A stretch of DNA of 64,000 bases from Pedobacter suwonensis (GCF_900111825.1 NZ_FOJM01000006.1:220506-284505); one strand, 5' to 3'. Positions 23,345 through 35,477 are shown, counted from the first letter of the stretch. The notes: generated from the sequence alone by a model not told the origin. Numbers and translations are program-made.

Positions 23345-23884
23345 ATGAGCGATCTAAAGTGGTACGTTGTAAGGGCGGTTAGCGGTAAGGAAAAGAAAGT
23401 AAAACAGTACATTGATGCTGAGATCAGCCGTTTAGGTTTCTCTCATTTGGTTCCACAGGTTTTAATACCGATGGAAAAATATTACCAGATGAAAGATGGT
23501 AAAAAAATTGCCAAAGAACGTAACTTTTATCCGGGTTATGTTTTAATCGAAGCGACATTGGATGGAGAATTAGAACATATCATTAAAGGTATAAACAGTG
23601 TAATTGGTTTCTTAGGCGATAAAGCCGGTAATCCAATCCCAATGCGCCAGGCAGAAGTTAACCGTATTTTAGGTGTGGTTGATGAGATGAGCGAGCAGGG
23701 CGAAACGATGAATGTTCCTTACTACGTTGGCGAAGGCATCAAAGTAATGGACGGACCTTTCAATGGTTTCTCCGGTGTTATTGAAGAGGTAAACGAAGAG
23801 AAGAAAAAACTAAAAGTAATGGTTAAAATCTTCGGTCGTAAAACACCGCTGGAACTTAACTACATGCAGGTAGAAAAAGAATAA
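23345..23884 (+). CDS. nusG: Transcription termination/antitermination factor NusG
   Basis: A 179-residue transcription factor that binds RNA polymerase and links it to Rho or the ribosome. The NGN domain (KWYVVRAVSGKEKKVKQYIDAEI ... NFYPGYVLIEATLD, about 4-110) is followed by a KOW domain (GIKVMDGPFNGFSGVIEEVNEEKKKLKV, about 128-160). Normal length. It is followed by an intrinsic terminator, so rplK has its own promoter. Confidence 0.97.
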   Translation: MSDLKWYVVRAVSGKEKKVKQYIDAEISRLGFSHLVPQVLIPMEKYYQMKDGKKIAKERNFYPGYVLIEATLDGELEHIIKGINSVIGFLGDKAGNPIPMRQAEVNRILGVVDEMSEQGETMNVPYYVGEGIKVMDGPFNGFSGVIEEVNEEKKKLKVMVKIFGRKTPLELNYMQVEKE

Positions 23885-23901
23885 TAAAAATATTAAACAT
23901 T

Positions 23902-23930
23902 AAAAGCTCCGGATTACCGGGGCTTTTTTT
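23902..23930 (+). terminator. secE-nusG terminator
   Basis: AAAGCTCCGG pairs with CCGGGGCTTT (one G-U) around ATTA, then seven T. Confidence 0.9.
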
Positions 23931-24061
23931 ATGATCATGAATTTGCTGAGGTTATGTTGTAATAAGTAATAAATTTTAGTATTTGCCCGTTAAATATATA
24001 ATAATCGAATTCAGATCCTGGTTCTGTATAAAAACTACAATAAATTAATTTATTAATACTA

Positions 24062-24092
24062 TTGTTTTACTGTAAGTTAATCCATATCTTTG
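24062..24092 (+). promoter_or_regulatory. Promoter of the rplKAJL-rpoBC operon
   Basis: TTG at 24062-24064, a 20-bp gap and TATCTTTG at 24085-24092. The leader is about 85 nt and could hold the L1 operator, but no obvious L1-like stem could be assigned by eye. Confidence 0.75.
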
Positions 24093-24184
24093 CAGTCCTT
24101 TAAGTTTTATAGGAGCTCTAAGGAATTAAATGTTACATGCTTCCAATATTTAACATTGAGTTTTAAATAAACAAAAAACACAAA

Positions 24185-24628
24185 ATGGCAAAAGAAGTCA
24201 GTGCAATGATCAAATTACAGATCAAAGGCGGAGCGGCAAATCCATCGCCACCAGTAGGACCTGCATTAGGTGCTAAAGGGGTGAACATTATGGAGTTTTG
24301 CAAACAGTACAACGCTCGTACCCAAGATAAAGCAGGTAAAGTATTGCCAGTTGTAATTACTGTTTATGCTGATAAGTCATTCGATTTCATCATCAAAACC
24401 CCTCCGGTAGCTATTCAGTTAAAAGATGCTACTAAATTACAGAGTGGTTCTGCTGAGCCTAACCGTAAAAAAGTTGGGTCGGTGACCTGGGACCAGATTA
24501 AAGTTATTGCTGAGGATAAAATGCCTGATTTAAATGCATTTACAATCGAATCAGCAATGAGTATGGTTGCTGGAACAGCACGCAGTATGGGAATCACCGT
24601 TTCTGGTGACGCACCCTGGAACAATTAA
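24185..24628 (+). CDS. rplK: 50S ribosomal protein uL11
   Basis: A 147-residue protein of the GTPase-associated centre. The N-terminal Pro-rich domain ([33 protein letters not shown]) and the C-terminal rRNA-binding domain ([33 protein letters not shown]) are intact. First gene of the operon, 20 bp before rplA. Confidence 0.98.
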   Translation: MAKEVSAMIKLQIKGGAANPSPPVGPALGAKGVNIMEFCKQYNARTQDKAGKVLPVVITVYADKSFDFIIKTPPVAIQLKDATKLQSGSAEPNRKKVGSVTWDQIKVIAEDKMPDLNAFTIESAMSMVAGTARSMGITVSGDAPWNN

Positions 24629-24648
24629 TTAAAAAACAGTTTACAACA

Positions 24649-25347
24649 GTGGCGAAATTAACTAAAAATCAAAAAAAGGCACATGCTAAAATAGAAGCTG
24701 GTAAAGCTTATACTTTGAAGGATGCTGCTGCTTTGGTAAAAGAAATCACTACTACTAAATTCGATGCTTCAGTTGATATTGATGTATCTTTAGGTGTAGA
24801 TCCGCGTAAAGCCAATCAAATGGTACGTGGTATTGCTACTTTACCACACGGAACAGGTAAAACTGTACGTGTTTTAGCTTTGGTAACTCCTGATAAGGAA
24901 GAAGAAGCAAAAGCAGCTGGCGCAGACTTCGTAGGTTTAGACGAGTATGTAGCTAAAATTGAAGGTGGTTGGACCGATGTAGACATTATTATCACTACAC
25001 CAGCTTGTATGGCTAAGGTAGGTAAATTGGGCCGTGTTTTAGGTCCAAGGAACTTAATGCCTAACCCAAAATCAGGAACAGTAACTAACGAAGTTGGTAA
25101 AGCTGTAACAGAGGTTAAAGCAGGTAAAATTGATTTTAAAGTAGACAAAACGGGTATCATACACGCCTCGATAGGAAAAGTATCATTCCCAGCAGACAAA
25201 ATTTATGAGAACGCACTTGAGATTATTCAAGTAATTTCTAAATTAAAACCATCTGCTGCAAAAGGAACTTATTTTAAGAGCATTCACGTGTCTTCAACAA
25301 TGAGTCCTGGGATTGCAATTGAAACAAAATCAGTAGCGGGGATCTAA
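24649..25347 (+). CDS. rplA: 50S ribosomal protein uL1
   Basis: A 232-residue L1-stalk protein and, in many bacteria, translational repressor of its own operon. The signature is clear ([26 protein letters not shown] ... [20 protein letters not shown]). The start is a GTG at 24649 (MAKLTKNQ), since no in-frame ATG gives the conserved N-terminus. Two bp separate the stop codon from the rplJ ATG. Confidence 0.98.
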   Translation: MAKLTKNQKKAHAKIEAGKAYTLKDAAALVKEITTTKFDASVDIDVSLGVDPRKANQMVRGIATLPHGTGKTVRVLALVTPDKEEEAKAAGADFVGLDEYVAKIEGGWTDVDIIITTPACMAKVGKLGRVLGPRNLMPNPKSGTVTNEVGKAVTEVKAGKIDFKVDKTGIIHASIGKVSFPADKIYENALEIIQVISKLKPSAAKGTYFKSIHVSSTMSPGIAIETKSVAGI

Positions 25348-25349
25348 TC

Positions 25350-25871
25350 ATGAACAGAGAAGAAAAAAACGAAGTAGTTTTAGAACTACAAGGACAAATG
25401 CAGGAATTTGGCAATTTTTATATTGCTGATACTTCCAGCCTTTCTGTTGAGCAGATCAATAACATCCGTCGCAAATGTTTTGAAGGCGATATCGTGATGA
25501 AGGTTGCTAAAAATTCTTTAATCCGTAAAGCGATTGAAGGGTTAGATGGCGATGCTTCTGAGATATACGAAGCGCTTAAAGGTTCATCATCATTATTATT
25601 CTCAAAAACAGCTAATGCTCCGGCTAAGTTGATTAAAGCTTTGAGAAAAACATCTGATAAACCAGTGCTTAAGGCGGCGTTCATAGATTCATCAGTATAT
25701 GTTGGCGATGACCAATTGAATAACTTAGTAAGCTTGAAATCAAGAGAAGAGCTTATCGGAGATATCGTTGGATTATTACAATCACCAGCTAAAAATGTTC
25801 TATCTGCGCTTCAATCAGGCGGTAGCAAAATTGCAGGAATTGTTAAAACTCTTCAGGAAAGAGAAGGTTAA
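25350..25871 (+). CDS. rplJ: 50S ribosomal protein uL10
   Basis: A 173-residue base of the L7/L12 stalk. The N-terminal rRNA-binding domain (MNREEKNEVVLELQGQMQEFGNFYIADTSSLSVEQINNIRRKC) and the C-terminal helix that binds L12 dimers are present. The spacing of 2 bp from rplA suggests coupled translation. Confidence 0.97.
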   Translation: MNREEKNEVVLELQGQMQEFGNFYIADTSSLSVEQINNIRRKCFEGDIVMKVAKNSLIRKAIEGLDGDASEIYEALKGSSSLLFSKTANAPAKLIKALRKTSDKPVLKAAFIDSSVYVGDDQLNNLVSLKSREELIGDIVGLLQSPAKNVLSALQSGGSKIAGIVKTLQEREG

Positions 25872-25936
25872 CGGACACCTTAAGTTCGCAAATTAAACAC
25901 AATTATTTTTACGTAAATTTTTAAAATCTTAATAAA

Positions 25937-26314
25937 ATGGCAGATTTAAAAGCGTTTGCTGAGCAATTGGTAAACTTAACAGTTAAAGAAGTTAATGAAT
26001 TAGCTCAAATCTTAAAAGATGAGTATGGTATTGAGCCTGCAGCTGCTGCTGTAGTTGCTGGTCCTGCTGCTGGTGGTGATGCACCTGCTGCTGCTGCAGA
26101 AAAAACATCTTTTGATGTAATCTTAAAAGAAGCTGGTGGTCAGAAATTAGCAGTTGTAAAACTTGTTAAAGACTTAACTGGTTTAGGTTTGAAAGAAGCT
26201 AAAGACTTAGTAGACGGTGCACCAAAAGAATTAAAAGCTGGTGTTGCTAAAGACGAAGCAGAAGCTCTTAAAAAACAATTAGAAGAAGCTGGAGCAGTAG
26301 TTGAGATTAAGTAA
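25937..26314 (+). CDS. rplL: 50S ribosomal protein bL12
   Basis: A 125-residue stalk protein: N-terminal dimerisation helices ([30 protein letters not shown]), an Ala/Gly-rich hinge (about residues 34-56) and the C-terminal factor-binding domain ([38 protein letters not shown]). The hinge is encoded by repetitive GCTGCTGCT-type codons. Followed by a terminator-like hairpin ahead of rpoB. Confidence 0.98.
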   Translation: MADLKAFAEQLVNLTVKEVNELAQILKDEYGIEPAAAAVVAGPAAGGDAPAAAAEKTSFDVILKEAGGQKLAVVKLVKDLTGLGLKEAKDLVDGAPKELKAGVAKDEAEALKKQLEEAGAVVEIK

Positions 26315-26345
26315 TCACTTAACTTAGCTAAGCTAAAAATGTATT

Positions 26346-26374
26346 AGACACCGACTGAAAATGTCGGTGTCTTT
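26346..26374 (+). terminator. Attenuator-like hairpin between rplL and rpoB
   Basis: AGACACCGAC and GTCGGTGTCT pair perfectly around a 7-nt loop, but only three T follow, so termination is probably partial. This fits a need for less rpoBC than ribosomal-protein mRNA. Confidence 0.75.
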
Positions 26375-26395
26375 ACCTGTTTATAAACACCTCAT

Positions 26396-26438
26396 TTTGT
26401 TTGGTTAATGAGCCTGTTTGAAATTCGAACCAAACAAA
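26396..26438 (+). promoter_or_regulatory. Long-loop inverted repeat in the rpoB leader
   Basis: TTTGTTTGGTT (26396-26406) and its exact complement AACCAAACAAA (26428-26438) enclose 21 nt and end 33 bp before the rpoB start. It may be an RNA processing site or a protein-binding leader element. Confidence 0.6.
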
Positions 26439-26471
26439 TAGTTTATTCTTAAACTAAAATCTTTTAGTCCA

Positions 26472-29400
26472 TTGGCAAAGACAGTCGAACAAAGAGTAAA
26501 TTTTGCAACAAGTAAGCACATTATAGACTATCCGGATTTTCTGGATGTGCAATTGCAATCATTCAGAGAATTTTTCCAGATAGATACCACATCAGACGAT
26601 CGCTCTAGCGAAGGTTTGTTCAAAGTGTTTGCTGAAAACTTTCCAATAACAGATTCAAGAAATATCTTCGTATTAGAGTTTCTTGATTATTTTGTTGATC
26701 CGCCACGTTATGATATACACGAGTGTATTGAGCGTGGATTAACCTACAATGTTCCATTAAAAGCAAAGCTTAAGCTTTCTTGTAATGATGTAGAACATGA
26801 AGATTTTGAAACCATTATCCAGGATGTCTACTTAGGTACAATCCCGTATATGACACCAAAAGGTACATTTGTAATCAACGGTGCAGAACGTGTTATCGTT
26901 TCGCAATTACACCGTTCTCCGGGCGTGTTCTTCGGCCAAAGCCGTCACACTAACGGCACCAAATTGTACTCTGCACGTGTAATCCCTTTCAAAGGTTCAT
27001 GGATCGAGTTCGCTACAGACGTTAATAACGTGATGTATGCTTATATCGATCGTAAGAAAAAATTCCCGGTTACCACTTTATTACGTGCTATCGGTTACGA
27101 TTCTGATAAAGATATCTTGGAACTTTTTGATCTTGCTGACGAAGTAAAGGTTAGTAAATCAGGTTTAAAGAAATACATCGGTCGTAAACTGGCGGCAAGG
27201 GTATTGAAAAAATGGGTAGAAGATTTTGTTGATGAAGATACTGGTGAGGTAGTTTCTATCGACCGTAATGAAGTGATTCTCGAAAGAGAAACCGTTTTAG
27301 AAGACGAACACATTGATATGGTTATCGAAGCTGGCGTAAAAAGCATCATCTTATCAAAAGAAGATGGCGCAAGTCAGGCTGATTATACCATTATATATAA
27401 TACCTTACAAAAGGATACCTCAAACTCAGAAAAAGAAGCTGTAGAAAACATCTATCGTGCTTTGCGTAACGCAGAACCACCTGATGAGGAAACAGCCCGT
27501 GGTATCATTGATCGTTTATTCTTTTCAGATAAACGTTACGATTTAGGAGATGTTGGTCGTTACCGCATTAACCGTAAATTGAAAATGAATACCCCTGATG
27601 AGGTTAAAGTATTAACAAAAGCAGATATCATTGCGATTGTAAAATACCTGATCAAGTTGATCAACTCTAAAGAAGAGGTGGATGATATCGATCACTTATC
27701 TAACCGTCGTGTACGTACGGTAGGTGAGCAGTTGTACGCACAATTTGGTGTGGGTTTAGCCCGTATGGCCAGAACCATCCGTGAGCGTATGAACATTCGC
27801 GATAACGAGGTGTTTACACCAACTGATTTGATTAACGCACGTACGTTATCATCAGTAATCAACTCTTTCTTTGGTACCAATCAGTTGTCTCAGTTCATGG
27901 ATCAAACCAATCCATTGGCAGAGATTACGCACAAACGCCGTTTATCGGCTTTAGGTCCGGGTGGTTTATCACGTGAGCGTGCCGGTTTCGAGGTACGTGA
28001 CGTTCACTATACCCACTATGGCCGTTTATGTACGATTGAAACACCAGAGGGACCGAATATTGGTTTGATTTCATCACTTTGTGTGCATGCAAAAATCAAT
28101 AATCTAGGTTTCATTGAAACACCATACAAACGTGTTGAAGATGGTAAAGTAGTTGTAGATTCAGACGTTATTTATTTATCTGCAGAAGATGAAGATGGTA
28201 AAACCATTGCACAGGCCAATGCAGAGTATGATGATAATGGTAACTTTACTACACCACGTGTTAAAGCGCGTTACGAGGGTGACTTCCCGATTATTGAGCC
28301 TGAGAAATTAGACTTAATGGACGTTGCACCTAACCAGATTACTTCAATTGCTGCTTCGTTAATTCCGTTCCTGGAACATGATGATGCGAACAGGGCTTTG
28401 ATGGGATCAAACATGCAACGTCAGGCCGTACCATTGTTACGTCCTGAAGCACCGATTGTAGGTACAGGTTTGGAAGGTCGCGTCGCACGTGACTCAAGAA
28501 CTTTGATCAATGCAGAAGGTGATGGTGTTGTAGAGTACGTTGATGCCAACGAAATTACCATTAAATATGAGCGTAACGAAGATGATCGTTTAGTTTCATT
28601 TGAAGGTGATAGCAAAACTTACCGTTTAATTAAATTCAAAAAAACCAACCAAAATACTTGTATCAACTTAAAACCAATCGTTAAGAAGGGTCAGAAAGTA
28701 ACTAAAGGACAAGTGCTTTGTGAAGGTTATGCTACTGAAAATGGCGAATTGGCCTTAGGAAGAAACTTAAAAGTGGCGTTCATGCCGTGGCAGGGTTTCA
28801 ACTTTGAGGATGCGATTGTAATCAACGAGCGTATTGTTCGTGACGACGTTTTCACTTCATTGCATATTGAAGAGTTTGAATTGGAAGTACGTGATACTAA
28901 ACGTGGAGAAGAGGAATTGACACCTGATATCCCGAACGTTTCTGAAGAGGCTACTAAAGACCTTGATGAAAATGGTATTATCCGTATTGGTGCTGATGTA
29001 AAAGAAGGTGATATTTTAATTGGTAAAATTACACCTAAAGGAGAGTCTGATCCTTCACCGGAAGAGAAATTGCTACGCGCAATTTTTGGTGATAAAGCAG
29101 GTGATGTTAAAGATGCATCTTTAAAAACTCCTCCTTCTATTCAGGGTGTGGTAATTGATACCAAATTATTCAGCCGTGCTAAGAAAACTACAAAAGCTGA
29201 AGAAAAATCAGCGATTGAGAAATTAGACAAGGCATATAATAATATCACTGAGAAGCTAAAGGCAGAATTAGTTGACAAATTATTCGCTATCGTAAATGGG
29301 AAAACATCACAAGGTGTATACAACATTTACAAGGAATTGTTAGTTGCTAAAGGTGCTAAGTTTACGCAGAAAATTTTAGCCGAGCTTAATTATGAGCACA

Positions 29401-30275
29401 TTAGTCCTAACAAGTGGACTACTGATGATGATAAAAATGAGCTGATTAAAATGTTGCTTCACAACTACGGTATCCGTGTTAACGAAGAGCTGGGTGCTTA
29501 CAAACGTGATAAATTCGCGATCAGTGTAGGTGATGAGCTTCCTTCAGGAATCGTACAGATGGCAAAAGTTTATGTGGCTAAAAAACGTAAATTAAAAGTA
29601 GGTGATAAAATGGCAGGTCGCCACGGTAACAAAGGTATTGTTGCACGTATTGTACGTGATGAAGATATGCCTTTCTTAGCTGATGGTAGCCCGGTTGATA
29701 TCGTGTTGAACCCGCTGGGTGTACCTTCACGTATGAACCTTGGCCAGATCTATGAAACCGTATTGGCATGGGCCGGTAAAGAATTGGGTGTTAAATTTGC
29801 CACTCCGATTTTTGATGGTGCTACGCACGATGAGGTGGAAGAGTGGATTGCTAAAGCGGGTGTTCCTGCTTCAGGAAAAACCTACTTGTACAATGGTTTA
29901 ACAGGTGAGCGTTTCGATCAGACTACAACTGTAGGTATTATCTACATGTTGAAATTAGGTCACATGGTTGATGATAAGATGCACGCCCGTTCAATCGGAC
30001 CATACTCATTAATTACACAACAGCCATTGGGTGGTAAAGCCCAGTTCGGTGGTCAGCGTTTTGGTGAGATGGAGGTTTGGGCATTAGAGGCATTCGGTGC
30101 AGCTAACATTCTTCAGGAGATCTTAACCGTTAAGTCGGATGATGTAATCGGAAGAGCCAAAACTTACGAAGCCATTGTTAAAGGTGAAAACCTACCAACG
30201 CCGGGTGTACCAGAATCGTTTAACGTATTGGTACATGAGTTACGCGGATTAGGTTTAGATATTACATTAGATTAA
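26472..30275 (+). CDS. rpoB: DNA-directed RNA polymerase subunit beta
   Basis: A 1267-residue catalytic subunit of RNA polymerase, of the length usual for Bacteroidota. Recognisable blocks include the protrusion/lobe start ([28 protein letters not shown]), the rifampicin region ([34 protein letters not shown], around residues 465-500), the GRHGNKGIV catalytic-site segment (about 1050) and the C-terminal clamp ([25 protein letters not shown]). The start is a TTG at 26472, because no ATG or GTG lies in frame near the conserved N-terminus. rpoC follows after 90 bp. Confidence 0.98.
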   Translation: MAKTVEQRVNFATSKHIIDYPDFLDVQLQSFREFFQIDTTSDDRSSEGLFKVFAENFPITDSRNIFVLEFLDYFVDPPRYDIHECIERGLTYNVPLKAKLKLSCNDVEHEDFETIIQDVYLGTIPYMTPKGTFVINGAERVIVSQLHRSPGVFFGQSRHTNGTKLYSARVIPFKGSWIEFATDVNNVMYAYIDRKKKFPVTTLLRAIGYDSDKDILELFDLADEVKVSKSGLKKYIGRKLAARVLKKWVEDFVDEDTGEVVSIDRNEVILERETVLEDEHIDMVIEAGVKSIILSKEDGASQADYTIIYNTLQKDTSNSEKEAVENIYRALRNAEPPDEETARGIIDRLFFSDKRYDLGDVGRYRINRKLKMNTPDEVKVLTKADIIAIVKYLIKLINSKEEVDDIDHLSNRRVRTVGEQLYAQFGVGLARMARTIRERMNIRDNEVFTPTDLINARTLSSVINSFFGTNQLSQFMDQTNPLAEITHKRRLSALGPGGLSRERAGFEVRDVHYTHYGRLCTIETPEGPNIGLISSLCVHAKINNLGFIETPYKRVEDGKVVVDSDVIYLSAEDEDGKTIAQANAEYDDNGNFTTPRVKARYEGDFPIIEPEKLDLMDVAPNQITSIAASLIPFLEHDDANRALMGSNMQRQAVPLLRPEAPIVGTGLEGRVARDSRTLINAEGDGVVEYVDANEITIKYERNEDDRLVSFEGDSKTYRLIKFKKTNQNTCINLKPIVKKGQKVTKGQVLCEGYATENGELALGRNLKVAFMPWQGFNFEDAIVINERIVRDDVFTSLHIEEFELEVRDTKRGEEELTPDIPNVSEEATKDLDENGIIRIGADVKEGDILIGKITPKGESDPSPEEKLLRAIFGDKAGDVKDASLKTPPSIQGVVIDTKLFSRAKKTTKAEEKSAIEKLDKAYNNITEKLKAELVDKLFAIVNGKTSQGVYNIYKELLVAKGAKFTQKILAELNYEHISPNKWTTDDDKNELIKMLLHNYGIRVNEELGAYKRDKFAISVGDELPSGIVQMAKVYVAKKRKLKVGDKMAGRHGNKGIVARIVRDEDMPFLADGSPVDIVLNPLGVPSRMNLGQIYETVLAWAGKELGVKFATPIFDGATHDEVEEWIAKAGVPASGKTYLYNGLTGERFDQTTTVGIIYMLKLGHMVDDKMHARSIGPYSLITQQPLGGKAQFGGQRFGEMEVWALEAFGAANILQEILTVKSDDVIGRAKTYEAIVKGENLPTPGVPESFNVLVHELRGLGLDITLD

Positions 30276-30279
30276 TTAA

Positions 30280-30352
30280 GGTAGAGGGTTAAAAGGTAGA
30301 AGGTTGAGGGTTCAAACGCCCTCTGCCTTCCGCCTTCCGCCTTTCGCCTTTA
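30280..30352. repeat. Purine/pyrimidine word repeat between rpoB and rpoC
   Basis: GGTAGAGGGTTAAAAGGTAG words on one side and GCCTTCCGCCTTCCGCC words on the other give an imperfect fold-back with strong strand asymmetry. It fills almost the whole spacer within the operon. Confidence 0.7.
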
Positions 30353-30365
30353 ACCTTACATAAGT

Positions 30366-33300
30366 ATGTCTTACAAAAAGGATAATAAATTAAAAAGCAA
30401 TTTCACATCCATCACAATTAGCTTATCGTCTCCGGAAATTATTTTGGAACGTTCAAGCGGTGAGGTGTTGAAACCAGAAACCATTAACTACCGTACTTAC
30501 AAACCTGAGCGTGATGGTTTGTTCTGTGAGCGTATTTTTGGTCCGGTAAAAGATTACGAATGTCATTGCGGTAAATACAAACGGATCCGTTACAAAGGGA
30601 TAGTTTGTGATCGTTGTGGTGTTGAAGTAACTGAAAAGAAAGTACGTCGTGAGCGTATGGGACACATCGCTTTGGTGGTTCCTGTTGCACACATCTGGTA
30701 TTTCCGTTCTTTACCAAATAAAATCGGTTATTTATTAGGTTTACCTACTAAAAAATTAGATTTAATTATCTATTACGAGCGTTACGTAGTTATCCAATCA
30801 GGCTTAATGGCTGAAGAAGGTATCAACTATATGGACTTCTTAACTGAAGAAGAATATTTAGATATCTTAGATAAATTACCTAAAGAAAACCAATATTTAG
30901 ATGATAAAGATCCTAATAAATTCATCGCCAAAATGGGTGCTGAAGCATTAGAAGATTTATTAAAACGTATTGATTTAGATACTTTATCTTATGACTTACG
31001 TCACCAGGCTGCTAACGAAACTTCTCAACAACGTAAAAATGAGGCTTTAAAACGTCTTCAGGTTGTTGAAGCTTTCCGTGGTGCCAATACACGTATCGAG
31101 AATCGCCCTGAATGGATGATTGTTAAAATCGTTCCGGTTATTCCACCAGAATTACGTCCTTTGGTTCCATTAGAAGGTGGCCGTTTCGCTACTTCAGATT
31201 TAAATGATTTATACCGTCGTGTAATTATCCGTAACAACCGTTTAAAACGTTTGATCGAGATTAAAGCACCAGAGGTAATTTTACGTAACGAGAAACGGAT
31301 GTTACAGGAAGCTGTAGATTCGTTATTTGATAACTCACGTAAAGTTAACGCGGTAAAAACTGAAGGTAACCGTGCTTTGAAATCACTTTCTGATATTTTG
31401 AAAGGTAAACAAGGTCGTTTCCGTCAGAACTTATTAGGTAAACGTGTGGATTATTCAGCTCGTTCGGTAATTGTTGTAGGGCCTAGCCTTAAATTACACG
31501 AGTGCGGTATTCCTAAAGATATGGCTGCTGAGCTTTACAAACCGTTCATTATTCGTAAGATGATTGAGCGTGGTGTGGTAAAAACAGTTAAATCTGCTAA
31601 GAAAATCGTTGATAGAAAAGATCCATTGGTTTGGGATATCTTGGAAAATGTATTAAAAGGTCACCCGGTATTATTAAACCGTGCACCTACGCTACACAGA
31701 TTAGGTATTCAGGCTTTCCAGCCAAAATTAATCGAAGGAAAAGCGATCCAGTTACACCCATTAGTTTGTACCGCATTCAACGCCGATTTTGACGGTGACC
31801 AGATGGCTGTGCACTTACCATTAGGTAACGCAGCAATTTTGGAAGCCCAGGTGTTAATGTTGGCTGCTCACAACATTTTAAACCCTGCAAACGGTACGCC
31901 GATTACAGTACCATCACAGGATATGGTTTTAGGTCTTTATTATATTACTAAAGGCCGTAGAACAGATGAAACCAGAGTGGTTAAAGGACAGGATTCTGCT
32001 TTCTATTCTCCAGAAGAGGTTATTATTGCTTATAACGAGAAAGAATTAGACTTGCATGCATTTATCAAAGTAAGGGTAAATGTTAAACAAGCCGATGGTT
32101 CTATCGTTAATAAATTAACTGAAACTACTGTAGGTAGGGTATTGTTCAACCAGATGGTTCCTGAAGAGGTTGGTTATATCAATGAATTATTAACCAAAAA
32201 GTCTTTAAGAGATATTATTGGTGAAGTAGTGAAAATGACTGGTATGGCCCGTGCTTCACAATTCCTGGATGATATCAAGGAATTAGGTTTCAAAATGGCA
32301 TTCCAGGGAGGTTTATCGTTCAACTTACAAGACGTAAACATTCCGGTTGAAAAACATACTTTATTAGAACAGGCAGCAGCTGAAGTTGAAGAGGTAAGAA
32401 ACAACTATAACATGGGTTTCATTACCAACAACGAGCGTTACAACCAGATTATCGATATCTGGACCCGTATCAACAACAGGTTAACTACTTTCGTTATGAC
32501 TCAGTTATCTTCAGATAACCAAGGTTTTAACTCGGTTTACATGATGCTTGATTCAGGTGCACGTGGATCTAAAGAGCAGATTCGTCAGCTTTGCGGAATG
32601 CGTGGTTTGATGGCGAAACCTCAAAAATCAGGTTCAGGTGGCGATATCATCGAAAACCCGATCTTATCAAACTTTAAAGAAGGTTTATCGGTATTAGAGT
32701 ACTTTATCTCTACTCACGGTGCACGTAAAGGTTTGGCGGATACGGCGTTAAAAACGGCGGATGCGGGTTACTTAACCCGTCGTTTACATGATGTGGCACA
32801 GGATATGATTGTTAACGATGATGATTGCGGTACTTTAAGAGGTATGTACACAACCGCATTAAAAGATAACGAAGATATTGTTGAGCCATTATATGAGCGT
32901 ATTTTAGGCCGTACATCATTACATGATGTGTACAATCCTTTAAATGGCGAGTTATTGGTAGCTGCTGGTCAGGATATTGATGAGGATGTAGCTAAAGCGA
33001 TTGAAGAGTCGCCGCTTGAAGGGATCGAAATCCGTTCGGTGTTAACCTGCGAGTCTAAACGTGGTGTTTGTGCATTATGTTATGGACGTAACTTAGCATC
33101 TGGTAAACGCGTTCAAAGAGGTGAGGCAGTTGGTGTAATTGCAGCACAATCAATCGGTGAGCCGGGTACACAGTTAACACTTCGTACTTTCCACGTGGGT
33201 GGTACTGCATCAAACATTGCTGCAGAATCAAATATCGTAGCTAAGTTTGATGGTGTAATCGAATTCGAAAACATCCGTACTGTGGATACACAAACAGAAG

Positions 33301-34652
33301 ATGGTACCGTACAGGTAGTATTGGGTCGTTCAGGTGAGTTTAGAATTGTTGAGCCAGGAAGCGGTCGCGTGATCGTAACCAACAACATCCCTTACGGAGC
33401 TTTCTTATTTGTTAAAGAAGGTGATAAAGTAACCAAAGGCGACAAAATTTGTTCATGGGATCCGTACAACGCGGTTATCCTTTCTGAATTTGCCGGTAAA
33501 GCACAATTCGATGCCATTATTGATGGTGTAACTTACCGTGAAGAATCTGATGAACAAACTGGTCACAGAGAAAAAGTAATTATTGATACCCGTGATAAAA
33601 CGAAAAACCCTTCTATTCAAATCGTTGACAAGAAAGGTGAGTTTATCAAAGGTTATAACATTCCGGTAGGTGCGCACGTTTCAGTTGATGAAGGTGAAGC
33701 GATCCAAACTGGTCAGATTATTGCTAAAATCCCACGTGCAACTGGTAAAACCCGCGATATTACGGGTGGTTTACCTCGTGTAACAGAATTATTTGAAGCC
33801 CGTAACCCATCAAACCCAGCTGTAGTAACTGAAATTGATGGTGTGGTAACTTTAGGTGGTGTTAAACGTGGTAACCGCGAGATTACAATTGAATCTAAAG
33901 ATGGTGAGGTTAAAAAATACCTTGTTCCATTGTCTAAACACATCCTTGTACAGGATAACGACTTTGTGAAAGCAGGTATGCCATTATCAGATGGTTCAAT
34001 TTCTCCTGCTGATATCCTTGCTATTAAAGGGCCTGCTGCCGTTCAGGAATACTTAGTAAATGGTATCCAGGAGGTTTACCGTTTACAAGGTGTGAAAATT
34101 AACGATAAACACTTCGAGGTGATTGTTCACCAGATGATGCAGAAAGTTCACATCGAAGATCCTGGCGATACTATTTTCTTGGAAAACAATGCAGTAGACC
34201 GTTGGGACTTCTCAGAAGAAAACGATGCCATGTACGACAAGAAAGTTGTTGAAGATGCAGGTGATTCAACCGAATTCAAACCAGGTCAGATTGTATCGTT
34301 ACGTAAATTAAGAGACGAAAATTCTCAATTGAAACGTAAAGATTTGAGACAGATCACAGTTAGAGATGCAAGACCAGCAACTGCAAGTTCTATCTTACAA
34401 GGTATTACCCGTGCATCATTAGGTACTAAATCGTTCATTTCTGCGGCTTCGTTCCAGGAAACTACGAAAGTATTAAATGAGGCAGCTATTGCAGGTAAAC
34501 GCGATAATATGTTAGGCTTGAAAGAGAATGTGATCGTTGGTCACCTAATCCCTTCAGGTACTGGTGTACGTGGTTACGAAAGAATCATCGTTGGTTCACA
34601 AGAAGAATACGATAAATTATTAGCTTCGAAACAAGAAGAAGTAGAAGCTTAA
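30366..34652 (+). CDS. rpoC: DNA-directed RNA polymerase subunit beta'
   Basis: A 1428-residue catalytic subunit. The N-terminal zinc site ([20 protein letters not shown], about residue 67), the clamp, the Mg-binding [12 protein letters not shown] (about 470), the trigger-loop region ([25 protein letters not shown], about 920) and the second zinc site ([13 protein letters not shown], about 895) are intact. The insert after the trigger loop, in the region around residues 960-1130, is as expected for this phylum. A strong terminator follows at 34674. Confidence 0.98.
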   Translation: MSYKKDNKLKSNFTSITISLSSPEIILERSSGEVLKPETINYRTYKPERDGLFCERIFGPVKDYECHCGKYKRIRYKGIVCDRCGVEVTEKKVRRERMGHIALVVPVAHIWYFRSLPNKIGYLLGLPTKKLDLIIYYERYVVIQSGLMAEEGINYMDFLTEEEYLDILDKLPKENQYLDDKDPNKFIAKMGAEALEDLLKRIDLDTLSYDLRHQAANETSQQRKNEALKRLQVVEAFRGANTRIENRPEWMIVKIVPVIPPELRPLVPLEGGRFATSDLNDLYRRVIIRNNRLKRLIEIKAPEVILRNEKRMLQEAVDSLFDNSRKVNAVKTEGNRALKSLSDILKGKQGRFRQNLLGKRVDYSARSVIVVGPSLKLHECGIPKDMAAELYKPFIIRKMIERGVVKTVKSAKKIVDRKDPLVWDILENVLKGHPVLLNRAPTLHRLGIQAFQPKLIEGKAIQLHPLVCTAFNADFDGDQMAVHLPLGNAAILEAQVLMLAAHNILNPANGTPITVPSQDMVLGLYYITKGRRTDETRVVKGQDSAFYSPEEVIIAYNEKELDLHAFIKVRVNVKQADGSIVNKLTETTVGRVLFNQMVPEEVGYINELLTKKSLRDIIGEVVKMTGMARASQFLDDIKELGFKMAFQGGLSFNLQDVNIPVEKHTLLEQAAAEVEEVRNNYNMGFITNNERYNQIIDIWTRINNRLTTFVMTQLSSDNQGFNSVYMMLDSGARGSKEQIRQLCGMRGLMAKPQKSGSGGDIIENPILSNFKEGLSVLEYFISTHGARKGLADTALKTADAGYLTRRLHDVAQDMIVNDDDCGTLRGMYTTALKDNEDIVEPLYERILGRTSLHDVYNPLNGELLVAAGQDIDEDVAKAIEESPLEGIEIRSVLTCESKRGVCALCYGRNLASGKRVQRGEAVGVIAAQSIGEPGTQLTLRTFHVGGTASNIAAESNIVAKFDGVIEFENIRTVDTQTEDGTVQVVLGRSGEFRIVEPGSGRVIVTNNIPYGAFLFVKEGDKVTKGDKICSWDPYNAVILSEFAGKAQFDAIIDGVTYREESDEQTGHREKVIIDTRDKTKNPSIQIVDKKGEFIKGYNIPVGAHVSVDEGEAIQTGQIIAKIPRATGKTRDITGGLPRVTELFEARNPSNPAVVTEIDGVVTLGGVKRGNREITIESKDGEVKKYLVPLSKHILVQDNDFVKAGMPLSDGSISPADILAIKGPAAVQEYLVNGIQEVYRLQGVKINDKHFEVIVHQMMQKVHIEDPGDTIFLENNAVDRWDFSEENDAMYDKKVVEDAGDSTEFKPGQIVSLRKLRDENSQLKRKDLRQITVRDARPATASSILQGITRASLGTKSFISAASFQETTKVLNEAAIAGKRDNMLGLKENVIVGHLIPSGTGVRGYERIIVGSQEEYDKLLASKQEEVEA

Positions 34653-34673
34653 TATTTTTTGATATTTTGTTTT

Positions 34674-34703
34674 AAAACTCCCTCCATATTGAGGGAGTTT
34701 TTT
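34674..34703 (+). terminator. rpoBC operon terminator
   Basis: AAAACTCCCTC and GAGGGAGTTTT around CATATT, then T residues. Confidence 0.92.
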
Positions 34704-34784
34704 GTTTGGAATAGATTTTGTAACTTTAGTTGTATTAGTGATAATTTATGATGTCAGGTTTTTAGCACCAATACCTAATTCGAT

Positions 34785-34850
34785 CGTCATGCTGAACTTG
34801 TTTCAGCATCTTTTCACCAAGTAGACCCTGAAATAAATTCAGGGTGACGA
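34785..34850. repeat. CGTCATGCTGAA ... TTCAGGGTGACG repeat element
   Basis: Compact, well-preserved copy of the element at 20476: CGTCATGCTGAACTTG, TTTCAGCATC, AGACCCTGAAATAA and TTCAGGGTGACG. The two internal hairpins and terminal CGTCA/TGACG are present. Confidence 0.87.
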
Positions 34851-34910
34851 TTTAGGAAGAACAAAAATAATTGAACTCAGTCAGTAAATAAGAATAAACA
34901 CAATAGAGTT

Positions 34911-35081
34911 ATGCCTGAATTGGATAATAAGAAAGAGATTTTAGCAACAAAAGAAGACATTGGCCATACTAAGGAAGCACTGGCTAATGCCAAAGCTGAA
35001 ATTATTAAGTGGATGTTTATTTTTTGGATCGGTCAGATTGCAGCTACGGTAGGTATAATATTAACTTACCTGAAAAAATAA
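34911..35081 (+). CDS. 56-residue coiled-coil membrane protein
   Basis: A complete small frame, MPELDNKKEILATKEDIGHT onward, ending in a hydrophobic segment (WMFIFWIGQIAATVGIILTYL, about 34-54) and KK. The N-terminal KEDI/KEALANAKAEIIKW part is amphipathic. The layout (short helix, then a C-terminal membrane anchor) is that of small DUF1640/CCDC90-like proteins. Its start is 60 bp after a dispersed repeat and it is followed by a terminator. Short, but codon use and the two-part build suggest a real gene. Confidence 0.65.
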   Translation: MPELDNKKEILATKEDIGHTKEALANAKAEIIKWMFIFWIGQIAATVGIILTYLKK

Positions 35082-35121
35082 AGGTTAAAAGTTTCGATGA
35101 TTTTCTTTAATATTATATTCT

Positions 35122-35151
35122 AAATTCCGCCATTAAGCAGCGGAATTTTTT
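35122..35151 (+). terminator. Terminator after the 56-residue protein gene
   Basis: AAATTCCGC and GCGGAATTT around a 9-nt loop, followed by T residues, 15 bp before the DUF3467 gene. Confidence 0.87.
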
Positions 35152-35165
35152 ATTTTTGAACCATT

Positions 35166-35477
35166 ATGGAAGAACAACAAAACGAGAATCAATTAAACAT
35201 AGAGTTATCAGAAGAGATTGCTGAAGGGATTTTTTCTAACCTGGCCATTATTACCCACTCTAATACCGAATTTGTATTGGATTTTATCCGCGTAATGCCC
35301 GGTATTCCTAAAGCTAAGGTAAAATCAAGAATTATCTTGACTCCAGAACATGCAAAACGTTTGCTATCAGCATTGGAAGATAATATACAAAAATTCGAAG
35401 CCGTAAACGGACGTATTAAGACTCAGGAAGAACCGCCTTTTCCGATGGGTTTTGGTGGACCGACTGCCCAAGCATGA
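35166..35477 (+). CDS. DUF3467 domain protein
   Basis: A 103-residue protein matching the DUF3467 family (LNIELSEEIAEGIFSNLAIITHSNTEFVLDFIRVMPGIPKAKVKSRIILTPEHAKRLLSALEDNI). The pattern of strands around NLAIITHSNTEFVLDF and a closing helix suggests a small beta-rich fold. In Bacteroidota it is very often next to rpoC, as here, so a link to transcription is sometimes suspected, but there is no experimental role that I know of. Confidence 0.9.
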   Translation: MEEQQNENQLNIELSEEIAEGIFSNLAIITHSNTEFVLDFIRVMPGIPKAKVKSRIILTPEHAKRLLSALEDNIQKFEAVNGRIKTQEEPPFPMGFGGPTAQA

